A stretch of DNA of 12,326 bases from an uncultured Clostridia bacterium (lineage in GTDB: Bacteria; Bacillota; Clostridia; Oscillospirales; Ruminococcaceae): NCBI GenBank assembly GCA_938014855.1, contig CALLQM010000432.1, positions 1 to 12,326 of the forward strand, given 5' to 3'. Positions 5,513 to 12,326 of this stretch are shown here, one piece after another; position 1 is the first letter of the stretch; every line of letters starts with the position of its first letter. Both the position numbers and the translations under genes were made by a program. Below the pieces are notes generated by a model. The model saw only the letters and a list, made by a program, of their open reading frames with translations. It did not search any database and was not told the DNA's origin.

Positions 5513-6322
5513 ATGTGGCAGGGCGCGGTATTTTTTGATTATGACGGCACGTTGATGGATCGGGATCAGGGAGTGTCAGCCCCAACCGCCAAATCAAGGG
5601 ATGCAATCCGGCAGCTCAAGCAAAACGGCTATTTGGCAGTTCTCTGCACCGGACGTTCACTTGCTTATATTCCGCAGGATGCAAAAAATCTTGAATTTGA
5701 CGGATATATCACGACCAATGGTGCCTATGGGCAGATGAATGGAGCGGAGCTGTTTAATCAGCCGTTGGAAGAAGAACTGGTGCAGTCTTTTCAAAACGCA
5801 TGCGAACAGCTTCGCATTTCTTATACACTGGAAGGACAGAAGGAATGCTTTTATCGGGCATTTAGTCCGTTATATGACGGCTGGCTGAAACGATTCCATA
5901 TAAGCACGGAAAGCTTGCTGCCGATGGAACAGCGAAAGCATACCGCGATCAATAAAATGATGATTGTGTATGATGAGGAAGAACAGCGGAATCAGCTGTT
6001 GAAAGCGTTCGGAAATCGGCTGGTATTTGACCAGCACATTCAGTATACCAGCTGTGACGTATCCCGCAGAGGAACCAATAAAGGAACCGGCGTCGAGCAG
6101 TTTTTGGCACATATAAATCTTTCGCCAAAGCAGGCGTATGCAATCGGCGACAGCGACAACGATTTGGAAATGATTCGGATTGCGGGCACTGGAATCGCAA
6201 TGGAAAAGCACTCGGAGCGCTTGGGACAATCCGCCGATTACATAACCGACAGCGTTGCAAACGACGGCGTGGCAAAAGCACTGGCGCATTTTCGCTTGGT
6301 GCGTCAGCCTTTTTTGCGATAA
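5513..6322 (+). CDS. Cof-type HAD-superfamily phosphatase
   Basis: The protein has the four HAD motifs in order: 'FFDYDGTLMD' (nucleophile Asp9 and Asp11 counted from the chosen start), 'CTGRS' (motif II), Lys in 'INKMMI' (motif III), and 'GDSDNDLEMIRIAGTGIAM' (motif IV, about residues 212-230). The large cap between motifs II and III places it in the Cof/type IIB group, which dephosphorylates small metabolites such as sugar phosphates and nucleotides; the substrate cannot be read from sequence. I chose ATG 5513 (269 residues) because AAGGATGG lies at proper distance and motif I then starts close to the N-terminus, as is usual. The in-frame ATG at 5486 lacks an SD. Its 3' end overlaps the convergent YitT-family gene by 19 bp. 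Confidence 0.9.
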   Translation: MWQGAVFFDYDGTLMDRDQGVSAPTAKSRDAIRQLKQNGYLAVLCTGRSLAYIPQDAKNLEFDGYITTNGAYGQMNGAELFNQPLEEELVQSFQNACEQLRISYTLEGQKECFYRAFSPLYDGWLKRFHISTESLLPMEQRKHTAINKMMIVYDEEEQRNQLLKAFGNRLVFDQHIQYTSCDVSRRGTNKGTGVEQFLAHINLSPKQAYAIGDSDNDLEMIRIAGTGIAMEKHSERLGQSADYITDSVANDGVAKALAHFRLVRQPFLR

Positions 6323-7170
6323 GGGGAAAATCCATTTCCAAACACTTGATGCGCTTCCGACGCAATCAAAAATGCATTGGGATCGATGGCTTGTACGATT
6401 CGATAAAGCGTTGAGGACTCGTTGCGTTTGACCGTACATAAGATGACCTGCTTGGGTGTTCCGCCATACGCGCCCTGCCCGTTTAAATAGGTTACGCCGC
6501 GCTGTAATTTCTTTTGGATTTCGTTTGCGATTTGCTGCGAATGATCGGAGATAATATAGATCATGGTGGCATAATCAAATCCATTCATAATCATATCAAT
6601 GATAAGAGCACTGACATAAAGAGAGATTGCGGCATACAGTGCACGGTTGATGTCCTGAAAAACGGTTGCGGAAATCGCAATGATGACACAGTCGACAAGC
6701 AGAATGATTTTACCCAGCTGAATATGCGGATAATGCAGGCGCACAAGCTGGCTGATGACATCGCTTCCGCCGGTAGTCGCACCTCCGGCAAAGACCATTC
6801 CTAACCCTGCACCCATCAAAACACCGCCATAAATGGAGGCTAACAGGAGATCTTGTGTAAAGGCAGGCAAAAACGCCAGCAGGTCAATCAAAACAGAGGA
6901 CAAAATGGTTGCATAGGCGGTGTAAAGGATAAACTGTTTCCCAAGTTTTAGAAACGCCATAATGAGCAGAGGGATGTTGAGCGTGAGGACGACTGCTCCG
7001 ATGGGCAGACCGGTGAGGTATTTGACCACCATCGCCAAACCCGAAAGTCCTCCCGGCGCAATCTGCGAGGGATCCAAAAACAGGTCTAAGGAAAGCGCGA
7101 ATAAAAGGCATCCAATTGTGACGATGCTAAAATTGAATAATTTCTTTTTGGAATTAAAAAACAGTTGCAC
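6304..7170 (-). CDS. YitT-family membrane protein (DUF161 + DUF2179)
   Basis: This ~288-residue protein has an N-terminal half of about five or six hydrophobic helices with the family's conserved 'APGGLSGLAMVV' and 'GGATTGGSDVISQLV' motifs (DUF161), followed by a cytoplasmic C-terminal domain of about 80 residues containing 'QRGVTYLNGQGAYGG' and 'QVILCTVKRNE' (DUF2179). The family is common in Firmicutes and its biochemical role is poorly defined. I chose the GTG at 7170 because AAAGGGGG sits seven bases upstream. An in-frame ATG at 7191 would add seven residues (295 aa) but has only a weak AGG before it. It lies downstream of the transporter gene beyond a strong hairpin, with no clear promoter of its own, so it may be expressed by read-through or an unseen weak promoter. 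Confidence 0.88.
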   Translation of the reverse strand: MQLFFNSKKKLFNFSIVTIGCLLFALSLDLFLDPSQIAPGGLSGLAMVVKYLTGLPIGAVVLTLNIPLLIMAFLKLGKQFILYTAYATILSSVLIDLLAFLPAFTQDLLLASIYGGVLMGAGLGMVFAGGATTGGSDVISQLVRLHYPHIQLGKIILLVDCVIIAISATVFQDINRALYAAISLYVSALIIDMIMNGFDYATMIYIISDHSQQIANEIQKKLQRGVTYLNGQGAYGGTPKQVILCTVKRNESSTLYRIVQAIDPNAFLIASEAHQVFGNGFSPYRKKG

Positions 7171-7201
7171 AAAGAATCCCCCTTTATCCATTGTGCCTAA
7201 T

Positions 7202-7240
7202 AAAAGCCCTCCAAAACCTGTCAGATTTTGGAGGGCTTTT
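7202..7240 (-). terminator. Intrinsic terminator after the NSS transporter gene
   Basis: A perfect 15-bp stem (7202-7216/7226-7240) has a 9-nt loop. The stem starts AAAAGCCC and ends GGGCTTTT, so it can work in both directions. It begins 18 bp after the stop of the minus-strand transporter gene and separates it from the YitT-family gene. Confidence 0.85.
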
Positions 7241-7258
7241 CGAGCAAAAACCGCTTTT

Positions 7259-8623
7259 TTACATTTTAATTAATCCGAATGTATCCAGCACGGAGCTGAT
7301 CAGAATGATGACCAAGCAGACCGGAGCGAGATATTGAATACAGAATTTATAGGCGTTTTCACGTTTAAATTTGGACGAGAGCCTGATTTCTTCTGTAATT
7401 TTTGAAAAACCAACTACTTTTACAATAAATAGGCAGGTGAAGAATCCGGCAACCGGCATCATGATTTTGTTGCTGATGAAGTCGCAGAAATCGAAAATCG
7501 ACATGCCAAGCGGCTGAATGAAATCCCATACACCAAAGCCGAGTGAGCAGGGAATACCGACAATCAAGATTTCCAAACCAATAAAGATGCCGCTCTTTTT
7601 ACGGTTCCATCCGGTCTGATCCTGAATGGTCGATACGCACGTTTCCATGAGCGAAATCGAGGAGGTCAGCGCGGCAAACAGCACCAGCAGGAAGAAGACA
7701 ACGCCAATGAGGTTTGCCATGCCCATGCTTTCAAATACTTTCGGGATGGTAATGAACATGAGCGAAGGTCCAGCCTGTAATTTGGACTGGTCACCGCCCG
7801 AAAATGCAAACACCGCAGGGATAATCATAAGTCCAGCCAAAACCGCAATTCCGGTATCGAACAGTTCGATTTGTCCGGTCGCCACTTCCATATTGACATC
7901 TTTTTTCATATAAGAACCGTAGGTAAACAGAATTCCCATCGCGATGGACAGCGAATAGAACAGCTGCCCCATTGCGGCAACGACCGTCATGTAGGAGAAT
8001 TTAGAAAAATCCGGGATCAGATAGTAATAAACCCCTTCCAATGCTCCGGGACGGGTAACGGAATAAGCGGCGATAATGACTGCCAAAACAATTAAAATCG
8101 GCATCATGAACTTACTTGCTTTTTCAATTCCCTTTTCTACACCGGTCAAAACAACAATAAATGTGGCAAATACAAAGAGAAGAAACCACAAAACCGGTTC
8201 AGCGGGACTGCTGATAAACTTCGCAAAGTAATCATCCGCAGTCAAAGCAGTCGAATTTTGTTTTAAATATTCAATTAAATATTTTACAACCCAGCCGCCG
8301 ACGACACTATAATATGGTACAATAATCATGGGCACGATGGCGTTGATCCATCCGCCAAGACGGAAACGGTTTTTGCCGAATGCCTCAAATGCACCGATCG
8401 GACTTTTGCGAGTCATTCGACCAAGCGCAGTTTCTGACAAAATAAGTGCAAACCCGAACGTGACCGCTAATATGACATAGACGAGAAGAAAGATTCCACC
8501 GCCGTATTTTGCCGCAAGATATGGAAAGCGCCAAAGGTTCCCTAACCCAACTGCGGAACCTGCAACAGCAAGCACATATCCGATTCTGCCGGAAAAGCTG
8601 CTGCGGGCATTTGTTTTCTCCAT
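7259..8623 (-). CDS. Sodium-dependent amino-acid transporter, NSS/SLC6 family
   Basis: This 454-residue integral membrane protein has the family-defining TM1 segment 'GSAVGLGNLWRFPYLAAKYGGG' near residues 22-43, the unwound helix forming the sodium and substrate sites of LeuT/MhsT-type symporters. 'ETALGR' follows TM2, and 'LFAALTSSISLMETCVS' in TM8 supplies the serine residues of a sodium site. About 11-12 hydrophobic helices are visible. It imports an amino acid (often hydrophobic or aromatic) with sodium across the cytoplasmic membrane; the exact substrate is not readable. The ATG at 8623 has AGGGG nine bases upstream. A TTG three codons further upstream (8632) is in frame but overlaps the SD spacing badly. 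It diverges from an Lrp-type regulator and has a perfect consensus promoter covered by a palindrome, which suggests local amino-acid-responsive control. Confidence 0.93.
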   Translation of the reverse strand: MEKTNARSSFSGRIGYVLAVAGSAVGLGNLWRFPYLAAKYGGGIFLLVYVILAVTFGFALILSETALGRMTRKSPIGAFEAFGKNRFRLGGWINAIVPMIIVPYYSVVGGWVVKYLIEYLKQNSTALTADDYFAKFISSPAEPVLWFLLFVFATFIVVLTGVEKGIEKASKFMMPILIVLAVIIAAYSVTRPGALEGVYYYLIPDFSKFSYMTVVAAMGQLFYSLSIAMGILFTYGSYMKKDVNMEVATGQIELFDTGIAVLAGLMIIPAVFAFSGGDQSKLQAGPSLMFITIPKVFESMGMANLIGVVFFLLVLFAALTSSISLMETCVSTIQDQTGWNRKKSGIFIGLEILIVGIPCSLGFGVWDFIQPLGMSIFDFCDFISNKIMMPVAGFFTCLFIVKVVGFSKITEEIRLSSKFKRENAYKFCIQYLAPVCLVIILISSVLDTFGLIKM

Positions 8624-8670
8624 GAAACACAACCCCTAAATTATATTTTGCTATTCAAACGATAAACCAT

Positions 8671-8699
8671 ATTATATGACATAAATTAGAATATGTCAA
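8671..8699 (-). promoter_or_regulatory. Perfect consensus promoter of the NSS transporter
   Basis: On the minus strand, TTGACA (8694-8699) and TATAAT (8671-8676) are separated by exactly 17 bp. A palindrome (8677-8698) fills the spacer. Confidence 0.85.
8677..8698. promoter_or_regulatory. Operator-like palindrome in NSS promoter spacer
   Basis: TGACATA and TATGTCA (7-bp arms, 8-bp AT-rich centre) exactly occupy the spacer and most of the -35 of the transporter promoter. A protein bound here would block RNA polymerase. The divergent Lrp/AsnC-type regulator is the obvious candidate ligand; this is inference from position. Confidence 0.6.
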
Positions 8700-8719
8700 T
8701 TGATTGTTCATAATTATGC

Positions 8720-8748
8720 TTGACACACAAAATTTTATATTTTATAAT
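8720..8748 (+). promoter_or_regulatory. Perfect consensus promoter of the Lrp-type regulator
   Basis: TTGACA (8720-8725) and TATAAT (8743-8748) are separated by 17 bp. A second short inverted repeat, CACAA-caa-TTGTG (8749-8761), lies at the expected transcription start and may allow autoregulation. Confidence 0.85.
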
Positions 8749-8797
8749 CACAACAATTGTGGATTTTATATGGTAAAAAGTGAAAGGGCGTGCATCT

Positions 8798-9268
8798 ATG
8801 AATATTTCGTTAGACCAGTATGACAGAGCAATCTTAAAAGCGCTTCAGCGTGACGCTTCCGTATCCAATCTTGAGCTTTCCAAAAAAATCGGACTCTCCC
8901 CTTCTGCCTGTCTGACACGCACCAAAAATCTGCGCGAACAGGGCATTATTAAGCAATTTACGACAATTGTCGATGAACAAAAATTAGGAATGGATACCAT
9001 GGTTTTTGCGCTTTTGGATCTCACTCCTCTCAATCGTGATACCATCCAGAGCTTTTTGGGGGTGATTACAAAATACCCGCAAATCCAAGAATGTTACACC
9101 ATTACAGGGCCGCATGACTATCTGCTCAAGATTGTTGCAAAGGATGTCAAAACCTATTACAGTTTCATTATCGATACGCTGATGAGTCATCCAGCGGTTA
9201 GCAATGTGCAGACCTGTGTGGTCGTTGGCATTGAAAAACGTACAACCTCTGTGCCAATTGACTTATAA
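8798..9268 (+). CDS. Lrp/AsnC-family transcriptional regulator
   Basis: This 156-residue protein has an N-terminal AsnC-type helix-turn-helix ('LDQYDRAILKALQRDASVSNLELSKKIGLSPSACLTRTKNLREQGII', about residues 5-51) followed by an RAM/AsnC effector domain (about 65-150) with the family pattern 'ITGPHDYLLKIVAKD'. Such proteins form dimers or octamers, bind amino acids and control amino-acid transport or metabolism. ATG 8798 has AAAGGG nine bases upstream; an in-frame GTG at 8780 is part of the sequence before that SD and is less likely. It diverges from an NSS amino-acid transporter with a palindrome covering the transporter promoter. A local regulator that senses the transported amino acid is therefore the simplest reading. 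Confidence 0.92.
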   Translation: MNISLDQYDRAILKALQRDASVSNLELSKKIGLSPSACLTRTKNLREQGIIKQFTTIVDEQKLGMDTMVFALLDLTPLNRDTIQSFLGVITKYPQIQECYTITGPHDYLLKIVAKDVKTYYSFIIDTLMSHPAVSNVQTCVVVGIEKRTTSVPIDL

Positions 9269-9282
9269 AGAGCGAAAATTGC

Positions 9283-9318
9283 TTGCATTTGACGGAAAAA
9301 AGTGATAACATTTAAACA
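9283..9318 (+). promoter_or_regulatory. Probable promoter of the cobalamin operon
   Basis: Two readings are possible: TTGCAT (9283-9288) with TAACAT (9306-9311) at 17 bp, or TTGACG (9289-9294) with a poor -10 near 9312-9318. Either places transcription start just before the riboswitch. Which one is used is unclear. Confidence 0.35.
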
Positions 9319-9324
9319 AAGTAA

Positions 9325-9490
9325 ATAGGTTAGGGGCATCAGCGATTTGGGAAGTCGGGTGAAATTCCTGCACAGTCGCCGCTGCTGTAATGACGTGAAG
9401 AAGGTCTGCGATCAGCCACTGGAAGTATCTGGGAAGGCCGCAGTTCGGAGCGTCTGAGTCAGAAGACCGGCTTTTGCCCCTGTGTAAGAA
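9325..9490 (+). ncRNA. Cobalamin riboswitch
   Basis: The leader contains the conserved order of a B12 riboswitch: 'GGGAAGTCGGGTGAAATTCC' (9350-9369), 'CACAGTCGCCGCTGCTGTAA' (9371-9390), 'AGCCACTGG' (9414-9422), 'GGGAAGG' (9431-9437) and the B12 box 'GAGTCAGAAGACC' (9456-9468). The box has GAAGACC where GGAGACC is usual. AGGGGCA (9332-9338) pairs with TGCCCCT (9475-9481) to close the structure. It binds adenosylcobalamin or a related cobalamin and normally turns the downstream genes off. It precedes the permease gene and a terminator. Confidence 0.95.
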
Positions 9491-9572
9491 CTTTCGGTGA
9501 AAAAGCTGCTTGCCATAAAAAAAACAATCCATTCAGCGATTCCTATTGGCTGGACAGATTGTGCATTGTGGT

Positions 9573-9603
9573 ATCCTGCTTTCGTGGAAAGCGGGATTTT
9601 TTT
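9573..9603 (+). terminator. Riboswitch-controlled intrinsic terminator
   Basis: An 11-bp stem (9573-9583/9587-9597, one G-U pair) with a 3-nt loop is followed by a seven-T run (9597-9603), 25 bp before the permease start. An upstream structure with CAATC (9525-9529) pairing to GATTG (9557-9561) around a CAGC/GCTG inner stem lies between the aptamer and this terminator and could take part in switching. Confidence 0.85.
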
Positions 9604-9628
9604 ATTGTCTTAAAGGCAGGAGCAAACA

Positions 9629-10684
9629 ATGGAACAACAAACATGGAACATTCTCGCCCGAAAGAAAAGAACGTATTTGTTAATCGGGCTGATACTTGCC
9701 GCGGTGATTTTTGCGGCGGCTCTTTTTCTGCTTGGCGTCGGCGCGATGCAGTTGGATGCACAGAAAATCATGGGCATCCTTTGGGCTAAGATCACACAAA
9801 ACAGTGCACTGCTAGATGGCTTTCGTCCCAACGAAGTTGCAATTGTATGGGACATCCGCCTTCCACGTATTCTTTGCGCGCTGTTTGTCGGAATGGGACT
9901 GGCAGTCGGCGGAACGATTTTTCAGTCTCTGCTTTGCAATCCCCTTGCCGACCCTTATACGCTGGGGGTTTCGACTGGTGCGGCGTTCGGCGCATCGCTG
10001 GCCATCTATTTGGGTATGGCCTACGGTCTGCTCATTCCGATCACACCGGCGGCATTTGTGCTGGCTTTGCTGACATTGGCGATCGTAATTGTAATCGCTC
10101 AAAAGGGCGGCGGCATGCTTTCTTCCAGCTTGATTATTTCGGGAATTATCGTTTCTTCAATTTTTTCGTCCGGCATCAGCTTTTTAAAAATGCTTGCGGG
10201 AGAACATGTTTCGGCAATCATCTTTTGGCTGATGGGAAGCCTTTCCGCATCTTCTTGGAACGATGTGTCTACCGTTGCTCCGGTGGTGCTCGCGGCGGGA
10301 GCGCTTGCCTATTATTTTGCAGATGACCTTAACATTATGACAATGGGCGACGATGCCGCGCAGGCGCTCGGTGTTCCGACCAAACGAATACGGCTGCTTT
10401 ACTTAATTTTGGGTTCCTGCATCACAGCCGCCTGTGTAGCGGTCAGTGGAATCATTGGGTTTGTCGGGCTTGTCGTGCCGCATATCCTGCGGTTTTGGCT
10501 GACCAGCGACAATCGCACGCTGATGCCGCTTTCTGCGCTGACCGGCGGGCTGCTTTTACTTCTTGCCGACAGCGCAACGCGGATATTTGCCGCTGGAGAG
10601 ATTCCGGTCGGTGTGTTGACAACGCTGCTTGGCGGTCCGTTTTTTATCATGGTTTTTTTAAGACATTCTAATAGGAGGGGTTAA
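9629..10684 (+). CDS. btuC: Cobalamin-type ABC transporter permease (FecCD/BtuC family)
   Basis: This 351-residue membrane protein has about ten hydrophobic helices and the FecCD-family hallmarks: 'RLPRILCALFVGMGLAVGGTIFQSLLCNPLADPYTLGVSTGAAFGA' (about residues 77-122), 'GFVGLVVPHILR' near 275 (coupling region facing the ATPase) and the C-terminal 'GEIPVGVLTTLLGGPFFI'. The family imports cobalamin, haem or siderophores across the inner membrane. The cobalamin riboswitch and the cbiK gene in the same operon point to a corrinoid or cobalt-related substrate. ATG 9629 has AGGAG seven bases upstream. The next gene starts one base after its stop, so the two are translationally coupled. A haem or siderophore permease is the alternative on protein sequence alone. 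Confidence 0.9.
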   Translation: MEQQTWNILARKKRTYLLIGLILAAVIFAAALFLLGVGAMQLDAQKIMGILWAKITQNSALLDGFRPNEVAIVWDIRLPRILCALFVGMGLAVGGTIFQSLLCNPLADPYTLGVSTGAAFGASLAIYLGMAYGLLIPITPAAFVLALLTLAIVIVIAQKGGGMLSSSLIISGIIVSSIFSSGISFLKMLAGEHVSAIIFWLMGSLSASSWNDVSTVAPVVLAAGALAYYFADDLNIMTMGDDAAQALGVPTKRIRLLYLILGSCITAACVAVSGIIGFVGLVVPHILRFWLTSDNRTLMPLSALTGGLLLLLADSATRIFAAGEIPVGVLTTLLGGPFFIMVFLRHSNRRG

Positions 10685-10685
10685 G

Positions 10686-11498
10686 TTGATTGGGTGCATG
10701 TTAGAGGCTCGCAATGTGGATTTCTCCTATCATGAACGGCGCGTTCTTCATCAAATTCGGATTCGGATTCCGCAGGGAGCGTTTGTTTCGGTCGTTGGAC
10801 CAAACGGAAGCGGAAAATCGACCCTGCTTCGTCTGCTCAGCGGTGCGCGTTCGAGTGAACATGGTGCCGTTTTTTATCAGGGAGAAGATGTTGCACGGAT
10901 GAGCATTTCCAAACGTGCGCGGCTGTTTGCGGTTGTGCGGCAATCGGAAGAAAACCAATTTCCGTTTACCTGTTTGGAAATGGTGATGCTGGGGCTTCAC
11001 CCGCATCGTACTCGATTCGGAACAGCAACTGCTGAACAGATGGAACATGTGCGGGACGTGATGGAGCGTACCGATACCTGGATGCTTTGCAATCAGCCGG
11101 TTACTGAAGTAAGCGGCGGTGAGTTTCAGCGCGTCGTTTTGGCGCGCGCGCTTGTTCAAAAACCCCGCGTTTTGTTTTTGGACGAGGCGATGTCCGACTT
11201 TGACATTCGGGTTAAAATTCGTATGACCAACTATCTGCGTGAGTGGATTGCAAACAGCGGGATGACCGTCGTTGCGGTTAACCATGATCTCACCTCGGCG
11301 TATCAATACAGCGATCAAATCATCGCTTTAAAAGACGGAAAAGCGGCTGTCTGCGGCCATCCGCGCGATGTGATGGATCGGACATTTTTTGCAGATGTAT
11401 TTGGTGTGGAGGCGGAAGTCATTAGAGGAAAAGGCTTTCTCATCCATGGCAATATAGAAAATGAATTAGAGGAGAAAAAACATGAAAAAGTGGTTTAA
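10686..11498 (+). CDS. btuD: Cobalamin-type ABC transporter ATPase (BtuD/FecE family)
   Basis: This 270-residue ATPase has Walker A 'GPNGSGKST' (38-46), Q-loop Gln86, ABC signature 'VSGGEFQR' (142-149), Walker B 'RVLFLDE' (161-167) and H-loop His200 in 'VNHD'. It powers import through the permease encoded just upstream. The segment after Walker B is 'AMSDFD' where most relatives have 'PTSALD' or 'PTNHLD'; the catalytic Glu is kept. I chose the TTG at 10686, because AGGAGG sits seven bases before it; the ATG at 10698 is too far (19 bp) from any SD. The gene starts one base after the permease stop, and its end overlaps the cbiK start by 17 bp, so all three form one operon under the cobalamin riboswitch. 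Confidence 0.9.
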   Translation: MIGCMLEARNVDFSYHERRVLHQIRIRIPQGAFVSVVGPNGSGKSTLLRLLSGARSSEHGAVFYQGEDVARMSISKRARLFAVVRQSEENQFPFTCLEMVMLGLHPHRTRFGTATAEQMEHVRDVMERTDTWMLCNQPVTEVSGGEFQRVVLARALVQKPRVLFLDEAMSDFDIRVKIRMTNYLREWIANSGMTVVAVNHDLTSAYQYSDQIIALKDGKAAVCGHPRDVMDRTFFADVFGVEAEVIRGKGFLIHGNIENELEEKKHEKVV

Positions 11499-12326
11499 AA
11501 TTTTATTGACATCGGCGCTTTGTGCAGGCATGCTCTGCGCATGCGCAGACTCTGCACCGGCAGAATCTTCTTCCGAGCCTTCCTCGTCAGAACAGGTTTC
11601 CCAAGCGGAAGAATCTGCGGACGCTGCGGAAGAAAACACGGTGTCAGAACAGGATGTTCAAACAGGAGATCCTGCCAAAAAAGCGATTTTAGTGGTCTCG
11701 TTTGGAACCAGCTACAACGATACCCGCGACGTCACGATCGGCGCCATTGAAAAAGCGATTGCGGAAAAAAATCCGGACTATGAAGTGCGTCGTGCATTTA
11801 CCAGTCAGATCATTATTGACAAACTCAAAAAGCGCGACAATTTGGAAATTGACAACGTCACACAGGCTATGGAGCGCCTGATTGCCGATGGAGTCGGTAC
11901 GGTCATCTGCCAGCCGACTCATGTGATGAACGGCTTTGAATATGACGATATGAAACGTGAAGTGGAAGCGTTTGCAGAGCATTTTGAAACGCTTAAATTC
12001 GGCACACCGCTGTTGACTTCCACACAGGATTATCGCGATGTTGTGACGGCAGTCAACCAAGAATTTTCCGTTCCTGAAGATACCGCTTTGGTGCTGATGG
12101 GACATGGTACCGAGCATTTCGCAAACAATACATATGCGGCACTGGCTTATCATTTTAACCATAACGGAAACAAAAACGTGTTTGTAGGAACTGTGGAAGG
12201 CTATCCGGATTTGGATACCACGATTGAAGATGTAAAGGCGCTGGGCGTTCAGAAAGTTATCTTAGCTCCTTTGATGGTTGTGGCGGGCGATCATGCCACC
12301 AACGATATGGCAGGAGACGAGGAAGG
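11482..12326 (+). CDS. cbiK: Lipoprotein CbiK-type sirohydrochlorin cobaltochelatase, 3'-truncated by window
   Basis: About 281 residues are visible; the gene continues past the window. The N-terminus is a signal peptide (Lys2, Lys3, then hydrophobic residues 5-19) with a lipobox-like 'LCAC', so Cys21 is the probable lipidation site. Residues 22-63 are a Ser/Glu/Ala-rich linker. From about 66 the CbiK fold begins: 'AILVVSFGTSYNDTR', 'CQPTHVMNGFEYDDM', 'LMGHGTEHFANNTY' and 'PLMVVAGDHATNDMAGDE'. His208 and His271 correspond, after subtracting leader and linker, to the two active-site histidines His145 and His207 of Salmonella CbiK. Cytoplasmic CbiK inserts cobalt into sirohydrochlorin early in anaerobic B12 synthesis. 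A surface-anchored copy next to an ABC importer, as known for the periplasmic CbiK of Desulfovibrio, may instead bind or capture metal or tetrapyrrole. The ATG has AGGAG upstream and overlaps the ATPase gene by 17 bp. Confidence 0.9.
   Translation, partial: MKKWFKILLTSALCAGMLCACADSAPAESSSEPSSSEQVSQAEESADAAEENTVSEQDVQTGDPAKKAILVVSFGTSYNDTRDVTIGAIEKAIAEKNPDYEVRRAFTSQIIIDKLKKRDNLEIDNVTQAMERLIADGVGTVICQPTHVMNGFEYDDMKREVEAFAEHFETLKFGTPLLTSTQDYRDVVTAVNQEFSVPEDTALVLMGHGTEHFANNTYAALAYHFNHNGNKNVFVGTVEGYPDLDTTIEDVKALGVQKVILAPLMVVAGDHATNDMAGDEE

Noticed and set aside
5870..6439. Minus-strand open frame of 189 codons across the HAD gene end
   Set aside because: It runs antisense to the HAD motifs and out of frame with the YitT-family gene; its product is Cys/His/Arg-rich shadow sequence.
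8624..8632. TTG start three codons before the NSS transporter ATG
   Set aside because: It directly abuts the AGGGG SD, leaving no spacing, whereas ATG 8623 is nine bases away.
10701..11318. Minus-strand open frame of 205 codons opposite the ABC ATPase
   Set aside because: It is the shadow of a gene with complete Walker A, signature and Walker B motifs.

Overview
The window looks like a Firmicutes (Clostridia) chromosome segment. Supporting signs are consensus sigma-A promoters with 17-bp spacers, strong AGGAGG-type ribosome binding sites, TTG and GTG starts beside good Shine-Dalgarno (SD) sites, a YitT-family protein, and a UviA/UviB-type gene pair known from clostridia. I cannot name the species. 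Base composition changes near position 2540: the first ~2.5 kb is clearly AT-rich and looks acquired, while the rest has balanced composition and ordinary housekeeping or transport genes.

Accessory part (1-2540). A 5'-truncated AT-rich gene of unknown function on the + strand converges on a minus-strand cassette. The cassette, in transcription order, is: (1) a group-5 (UviA/TcdR/BotR-type) sigma factor; (2) a 71-residue BhlA/UviB holin-like peptide; (3) a stand-alone 149-residue C39-like cysteine peptidase without a signal peptide. Both the sigma-holin operon and the peptidase gene have a TTTACA-N17-TTTATA promoter, with identical hexamers and spacing. The -35 is the one used by this sigma family. 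This suggests an autoregulated circuit that expresses a small membrane-permeabilising peptide together with a lytic or toxic peptidase. The sigma reading frame is broken at an A8 run just after its well-placed start. Removing one A restores a 183-residue protein, close to the length of TcdR. The circuit may therefore be phase-variable, slippage-controlled or decayed.

Core part (2541-9268). Two minus-strand terminators follow a beta-CASP metallo-beta-lactamase-fold protein (RNase/CPSF-like). Upstream of it lie a four-copy 12-bp repeat and an isolated dTDP-glucose 4,6-dehydratase gene (rfbB). A Cof-type HAD phosphatase diverges from rfbB and overlaps tail-to-tail with a YitT-family membrane protein. 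Next comes an SLC6/NSS sodium-coupled amino-acid transporter, divergent from an Lrp/AsnC-type regulator. Both promoters in that divergent region are perfect consensus, and a 22-bp palindrome fills the spacer of the transporter promoter.

Cobalamin/cobalt part (9283-12326, + strand). A cobalamin riboswitch followed by an intrinsic terminator controls a tightly packed operon: a BtuC/FecCD-type permease, a BtuD-type ATPase, and a CbiK-type cobaltochelatase carrying a lipoprotein signal peptide and running off the window. No substrate-binding protein (BtuF) is seen within the window.
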